NCBI GenBank assembly: GCA_014529385.2
Contig: CM043966.1
Location: forward strand, 95,837,587 to 95,901,586
Source of the DNA: Adiantum capillus-veneris
Lineage: Eukaryota; Streptophyta; Polypodiopsida; Polypodiales; Pteridaceae
Direction of reading: 5' to 3'
Length of the DNA stretch: 64,000 nt
Every line of letters begins with the position of its first letter. The first letter of the stretch is position 1. Below are positions 58,463 to 64,000 of the stretch, in pieces. The notes under the pieces were generated by a model, which did not search any database, was not told the origin of the DNA, and saw only the letters and a list, made by a program, of their open reading frames with translations. Made by a program: the position numbers and the translations under genes.

Positions 58463-60810
58463 GTATATAAGGTACCTAGGTCATTTTTTAAAGAGAAATT
58501 TTATCATAATCATAAGTTTTAGCGTTGTCATCTACTTTGTGTGAGAGAGGAAGAGAGAGATCATGAGCTTCATCCTGGCGCTACTCCCCTCTCACTCATC
58601 ACACTGGAGATTCAACTGCACCATCACATTAGCCTCATCCAGAGCTACGCGACAACGCCAAGCATTCCTCACGGAATGGAGCATACACGGTTGCACATCT
58701 ACGAGCTACTCATGGCCGTAAGTATATCAAACGATGTCCATTTTATTCCTGCAAGTATGCATTAGAATTGTGGCGACATAAGCTACACATAGGTACTCAT
58801 AAACTTTAGTTTAATGTATTTTCAAAGTCCGGCTATCTTTATATGCGTTTTCCATAGATGGATTTAGAGCTACGGTTTTGAGTGTAGATGCTTAGGGACA
58901 GGTGTATCCTAATGAGGGGATGTTGTTCCTTAAGTTTTGTACGATTCTAACATGATTTGGTGGGTTTCCTCCATTTGTGTGTATGTGGGTAGGTGGTGTA
59001 GTTGAGAGAAGTGAGATTCTAGATTGTGGTTTAGTTGGCCTTCCAGAGTGTTGTATGTGTAGGATGGTCTCAGCGTGACAAGCTAACAAGATTTCCTTTG
59101 TGTGCCTATCGTGTCATATGTGTCCTCGATTGACATTATGTGATCTAGGTTGTGTTACATGCACTTTATGGGTGGTGTGATTCGCTCTCGCAACAGCCTC
59201 ATAGCTTCAAAATTCCTCAAAGTCCTACAAATTTCTTCAAAGTGCTTATTAAAGCTTTTCAAGACTTATAAACACTTGAGGGCACTTTTAACTGCTCTAA
59301 AGTGCTTCAAAAAGCCCTTATTAAGCACTTTGAAGCGCTTTAGTGCTGAAAGATTCCATAAAATGCTAGGAATTGCTTGCAAGTGCTAGAATCTAAGTGA
59401 TTATAAGGGTTTTTATCGATATTCAAGCGCTTTAAAGCACTTGTAAACACTTCCAAGCACTTTGGAAATTCCTAGAAGTGCTTTCAAATGTAAAAAGTAA
59501 TAAAAAGTTCCTACAGTGCTTCAAATTGCTTATAAAAGTTTTATAGTGCTTCAAAGTCCTTAGAATTGCTCAAAAGTTCTAGCATCTAAGTCATTTACTT
59601 TGATTTTATTAGTTGTCATGCACTCTCAAGAACTTCCATGCACTTTGAAGCATTTCGAAGTACTTTGAAGTGCTCTGAAATGCAACTGTGCTTAGAAGTT
59701 CTTAGATGTTCTTCGGAGTGCTTCATGGTTGCTTGCAAGTGCTAGAATCTAAGTGATTATAAGTGAAAATCAAGATATTGATATCGAGAAGGGCGAGGCT
59801 GCTCCTCTTGGGCTCTATTCTCCCATGAAAACTAAAGAGCCTATTCATGCTCAAATTGTGGAGCCAAGAAATGCGAATCAGGGTGTGTCGTCTGAGGAAG
59901 AAGTGTCGTTGGAGCCCGAAATGGAGGCAACGCTCTAATTTTTTTCCAAGGAGCTACACAAAAGGGGAAAAAAGTAGGTGGAAAATGGGCAGGCCCGTGA
60001 CCCCAAAAAAAGTACTACCACACTCCCATTGAAAACCCGAGCATGCAAGAAGCTTTAGCTTCTTTTTGCAGCTTTTTCTACCATGCTATCATATTGTCAA
60101 TCGTCAACATAATATATTAGTGCTTTTTCTCAGTTTTTGTGTAGTGTCTTAATTTCAATTTGTTTCGACCATTTCATGTGCTATGTAGTTAAAATTCACA
60201 TGGTTGGCTCAAAACCCCAACCATCCATAGATGAGGTAGAGAAAATTGAGTGCAAAGTGTTTACTCGCTTTGAATGCTTCATTGGAAGCCGAGATTCAGT
60301 AGTCATTGTTGACTTCAACAATGTGCTTGCATACGTACAAAAAATCCAAAAAACAACGTGTCCTCGAATGTGTCAATGATATACTTTAGCAAAATAACTA
60401 GAGATGACAACATTAGCTATTACGTGCAGAATGTTGCAGAGGTATTCTCACTTGCATTGAGTCAAGTAGCAGAGGTGTTTCTGTGGACCTCGCACACTCA
60501 CCAGAACTTAGAAAAAGCTATTGACAAGTGCCTGAACCAGGCAAAAGATGCCTAAGTGGCTGGCTCTCACATGGTGCTTGGCATGTTAGTAGTTGAAACT
60601 TTGATAACCCTCCAAGGCCAATGTACTTCAAAAAGTTGGAAACCTTTTGGTATCTTTTCCTTCGGTTCAAAAAGTCAAACACATTAGTGCTAGATGACTC
60701 TTTGCATAAAATGTACTTCAATGATCTTGCATGCTATGTCATTTTTCCTGGCTTGGATAATCAGTACAAGAGGTAGTGGGAGAAATTTTTGAAAGAGGAT
60801 GTGGTGGTGT
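58463..60810. other. Intergenic region between the chromovirus array and the second E1-type element
   Basis: 59190-59740 is rich in AAGTGCTT and AAGCACTT motifs. 59753-60560 has short open frames (EVEKIECKVFTRFECFIGSR; YYVQNVAEVFSLALSQVAEV) without any family I recognise, perhaps an old gene or element. 59938-60040 and the rest show nothing. Confidence 0.45.
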
Positions 60811-62422
60811 TGATAGCCGTTTCTCGGCTATTCAAAATTATCATAGTAAGCTACCTCACCCTACAAAATTCACCCAAACACTATGGCTATCCCTACCATT
60901 TCACTGTATATAGGCGTGTGTGAGTTAGGGGACTTTTCCCATATCTTCTTAAAATCCTCAGCTAGCTAGTCACTGGGCTAGTTGAGTCAAAAAAATAAAT
61001 AAAATCAAAAAAATAAAATATATTATGGCCCATTTGTGTGTAAATATTGCATTATATATATGGCCTAAATATAGGGATTTTTATAATTATTCTGGTATTT
61101 TATTGAAATATTTATACTTAGGTGTGTGTTTTATTAAACCTGTGTATGCCTTCTTTCATCCTCTTACAACATAAGTATATTTTGCCAATGTGTACATACT
61201 CTAACCTCATATGTTTCTTTTATACGAATCACCCCCACATTTTCACCCTCACCCTCGTGAAAACAAAAAAATTGATTTCTACTCATTGGTCACGTTTATT
61301 ATATTATTTACTTGCATATCTTTTTCTCTTTCATCCAAAATAATACAAAGAGGGACCATATCATATGATTCCAATATCTTTCCATATCCATAATTCCTCC
61401 ATATTTTTATTATTATTTTTACTCATTATTCTAACTCCATGTGCTCATTGAGCTAAAGTCCATGGATAGTCCATACACTATTCCCACCATGTATATATTT
61501 CTTTATTCACCAATAATACTCCTCCATGCATGGGTCAAGGGAAACTTGGATGCTTTGTATTATGATATGACAAAGGAAGGGCTCACTCTTGGATGCATTG
61601 TACAAATTCAACAAAGGAGGGGGCCACTAAAAGACTTTTGCAGGCATAAAAACAGGCTTTTTGGTGAGAATTTTGGCACCTATCTCCACTCCGAATTTGG
61701 AGTAGTGGTCAACGAGAAAATGTAGCCCACGCTTTGAATAATCACCTCAAAGTTTTTCATGATTTTTGGAGTAACCACCGGTGAGCTATGATTTTTTGAG
61801 TGGACCCCAGTCTGCCCACTTTTCTCACAAGTAGCCCATAGTCTTCTCTCACCTCTTTCCACACTTCTACACACACACACACACACACACACATTCCTCT
61901 CAATCCCTCACTCAAACCTGCACCTTCAATGGTTTCTCTCACCTTCTTCACCATTAACCTCCCCTCTTACTTCCATAGCTCTCATATGAGCTCTCCATGT
62001 ATATACACCATCTCTATGCCTCTCTCTATTATCTCCAAAGTACAATTCCATCTTACTCCTTATAAATATACATACATTCAGCATGTGTACCATGCTTAAC
62101 CTCTGTAAATCAAGAGATCTCATCAACGGAATTACCATTTTCATCACGATAATCAACCTTGGCGGCGGTGGCGTAAAGAAGGGAAGACGAAGAAGAAGAT
62201 CGATAGTCATTTTGAGAACCTACACAAGTAAGTCCAAAACTTCTTCAAGCTTCACCATCACAAGGATTTTCTCACTTCATTCAACCATTCCCCCCATTCT
62301 ACCCATTGTAAATATATCATTAACTTTCTAGTGATTACTAACACTAACCATTAACATACTAACACAAAATAGCATTGACCTAACCATAAAAGACACCTCA
62401 CCTCAAGACATGTACAAAGTAA

Positions 62423-62471
<49 letters not shown>

Positions 62472-63504
62472 TTTCCTTAAAACTCTACTTTCACCTTATT
62501 CACCATCAATAATGCTCTCTTTTGAGCCCACACCCATGACTCAAGCAGACAAAGAAGGCCCGTAATGTTTTGATATTCAAAAAAATCATAATCTTGATTT
62601 GTTAGCTTGTAAATTAGGATTTCCAATAATCTTAATGAGGGGTCTCCAACCTATAAATAGGCCCCTCTCCTTCTTGTAAAACAACCTCCAATATCTCACA
62701 TAGCACCCCAACACTCTATGCGTGAGGAGAGACTTAGGTGTAGCAACCACTTGTGAGCTTCACTCTTGGTGTGAGAGAAGCCTTCAAGCTACACATTGCA
62801 AGTGAGAGAGCGTGAGTTCCACAAATCTCAAAACCACTATTGTATATGCTCCTTCATCATCAATAAATTGAGGTTTGGTGCATCAAAGGCGTGATTCGAC
62901 GTTCAAATCTTCGTCCTTCCATTTGTGCAATACGGTTTGGTGAATTCAAGGTGACTTGTGTATTTTGAGTTTTTATCGGTTGATCTTGATTTTAGAAAGT
63001 GTTTTAGTGTGTTTTTCATTGCCAGTTTTTTGTCCATTGTAAGAGGGTATTGTGGTGAGAGGTCTCCCACACCCTAAGACAATGTGTGTGTGTGTGTGTT
63101 TTGGCAATGTTTAGCAATCACTAAGCATTGAGTGAGTTTTGTACAAGTTCTACGATAGCATCATAACGAACCATCTCCATTTGCAAGTCACAAAGAAGGT
63201 ATTACGCAAGATCCTTTACTCTCTCTCTTCCCTTTGCTCTAGCTCTCTCTGGTCCATTTCATGTGTGTCTTGGTGTGAGGTTGCTTGTGTGTGTTGTGTG
63301 GTGCATCTTCTTGGTTGTGCCAAAATCTCTCTTGCGTCCTAGTTCGCATACCATAACTAGGTGGTGCCCCTATCTTGTTTGGGTTTGGCTGTGGGTTTGT
63401 TGTTGTGTTGTGCTTGTGGTTGCCCCAGCCCCAATTGAGCAGCACGGGAGCCTTGAGGGGTGTTTAGAGGTCGCCTCTCTTGTTGCCCGCCCGAGACCAC
63501 CTCA
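60811..63504 (+). repeat. 5' LTR of the second E1-family element
   Basis: 2.69 kb, similar along its length to 10888-13600 but clearly diverged. It contains (CA)n near 61866 and (CT)n near 62431. Confidence 0.85.
62651..62660 (+). promoter_or_regulatory. LTR TATA box
   Basis: CTATAAATAG is at the same relative place as the TATA of the E1 3' LTR. The following 60 bases, rich in CTCC and CAACC, are the likely transcription start region. Confidence 0.6.
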
Positions 63505-63508
63505 ATTT

Positions 63509-63525
63509 TGGTGCCCCCACTGAGG
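63509..63525 (+). promoter_or_regulatory. Primer-binding site candidate of the second element
   Basis: Identical to the E1 site, TGGTGCCCCCACTGAGG, four bases after the LTR end. Confidence 0.65.
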
Positions 63526-63580
63526 ACGGCTTGTGTATGTTTTGTGTAGGCTCAACCTTTAGCATAATCAAGTAGCTTGC

Positions 63581-63793
63581 ATGAATCACGAGAATTTGTA
63601 TGATCCTTTTATTCCCATTGCAAGGCAAAATGTGCACATAATTGTTAGTACTAAGTTACAATTTCAACGAGTAATTCATAGAATTTTGAGCCCTCGCAGG
63701 TTGGCTGAGATAAATGCTTCAGTAAATCCTTTTATTTTGCCTCTTATTAGGTACGACTTTAGTTTGGACGTCTATATTTTTGTTTTGTTTTAA
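63581..63793 (+). CDS. Leader ORF 1 of the second element
   Basis: 70 aa with the same start (MNHENLYDPF) and the same end (DVYIFVLF) as in E1. Replacements by eye are K to N, R to H, G to S, L to R, V to A and L to F. Conservation of length and frame in a second, diverged copy is the main support that this is a real product. Function unknown. Confidence 0.6.
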   Translation: MNHENLYDPFIPIARQNVHIIVSTKLQFQRVIHRILSPRRLAEINASVNPFILPLIRYDFSLDVYIFVLF

Positions 63794-63814
63794 GAATTAG
63801 GTCATGCATAGACC

Positions 63815-64000
63815 ATGGATAATGGCTCAGGAATAGAGGTTTTCCCCTTCCATTTCACTCCACACATTAGAGTAAACATTGCAATTAGTAGAAAAATCCA
63901 TTTTCAACAACGTATGGTGTTCATGTTTGGTGCCCAAAAAGTAGGAGAAATTATCGCGTCACCAAACCTTGTCATCCTACCTCTCATTGATTATCATAGG
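63815..64000 (+). CDS. Leader ORF 2 of the second element, 3' partial
   Basis: It starts MDNGSGIEVF and is open to the window end. It matches E1 leader ORF 2 with a few replacements, and no stop or indel is seen in the visible 62 codons. Confidence 0.6.
   Translation, partial: MDNGSGIEVFPFHFTPHIRVNIAISRKIHFQQRMVFMFGAQKVGEIIASPNLVILPLIDYHR

Larger units (their letters stand above)
60811..64000 (+). mobile_element. Second E1-family Ty3 element, 5' part, runs off the window
   Basis: The 5' LTR at 60811-63504 (TGATAGCC...CACCTCA) is complete. The same primer site and the same two leader ORFs as E1 follow at the same spacing. Gag would begin beyond the window. The candidate left TSD base string is GGTGT, unverified because the right end is missing. 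Confidence 0.9.

Overview
This window looks like nuclear DNA of a land plant with a large, repeat-rich genome. It contains Ty3, Ty1, CACTA and Mutator-type elements, spliced genes with GT-AG introns, and long CT/GA and CA microsatellites. Element diversity and the 2.7 kb LTRs would fit a fern or other large-genome plant, but no feature fixes the species. Most of the window is nested mobile DNA.

Layout. 1-2593 (+): 3' part of a spliced gene joining a histone H3-like fold, a Ulp1 (C48) protease and an FCP1/HAD-like domain, carrying one stop and one frameshift. 2835-4242 (-): an unrecognised two-exon gene, tail to tail with it. 4597-13600 (+): a Ty3 element (E1) with a truncated 5' LTR, two small homologous leader ORFs, gag, a broken pol with dual RNase H, and a full 3' LTR. 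13931-15667: older gag/protease relic. 16098-16578: triplicated GA-rich repeat. 16884-21266 (-): a 14-exon gene with a ParB-like motif near the start and a DNA N4/N6 methyltransferase-like C-terminus. 23829-24450: two inverted repeats. 25070-28455 (+): decayed SWIM-finger Mutator-like transposase. 29212-34769 (-): Ty1/copia element with matched TSDs. 35113-45780 (-): gag-only LTR element, itself split by a CACTA transposon at 35678-43380 (+) that looks intact and carries a heavy-metal-domain fragment. 48403-48550: DEAD-box helicase fragment. 48827-58462 (-): Ty3 chromovirus in a tandem arrangement with three LTRs and one TSD pair. 60811-64000 (+): 5' LTR and leader of a second copy of the E1 family, running off the window.

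Nesting can be ordered from target-site duplications: AGACC for the copia element, ATCAC for the gag-only element, TCT for the CACTA, GTATA for the chromovirus array. The copia and gag-only insertions each interrupt an older reading frame, and the CACTA sits inside the gag frame of the gag-only element. The two most unusual loci are the H3/Ulp1/HAD gene at the left edge and the ParB/methyltransferase-like gene at 16.9-21.3 kb. All homology calls come from motif reading; no database search was run.
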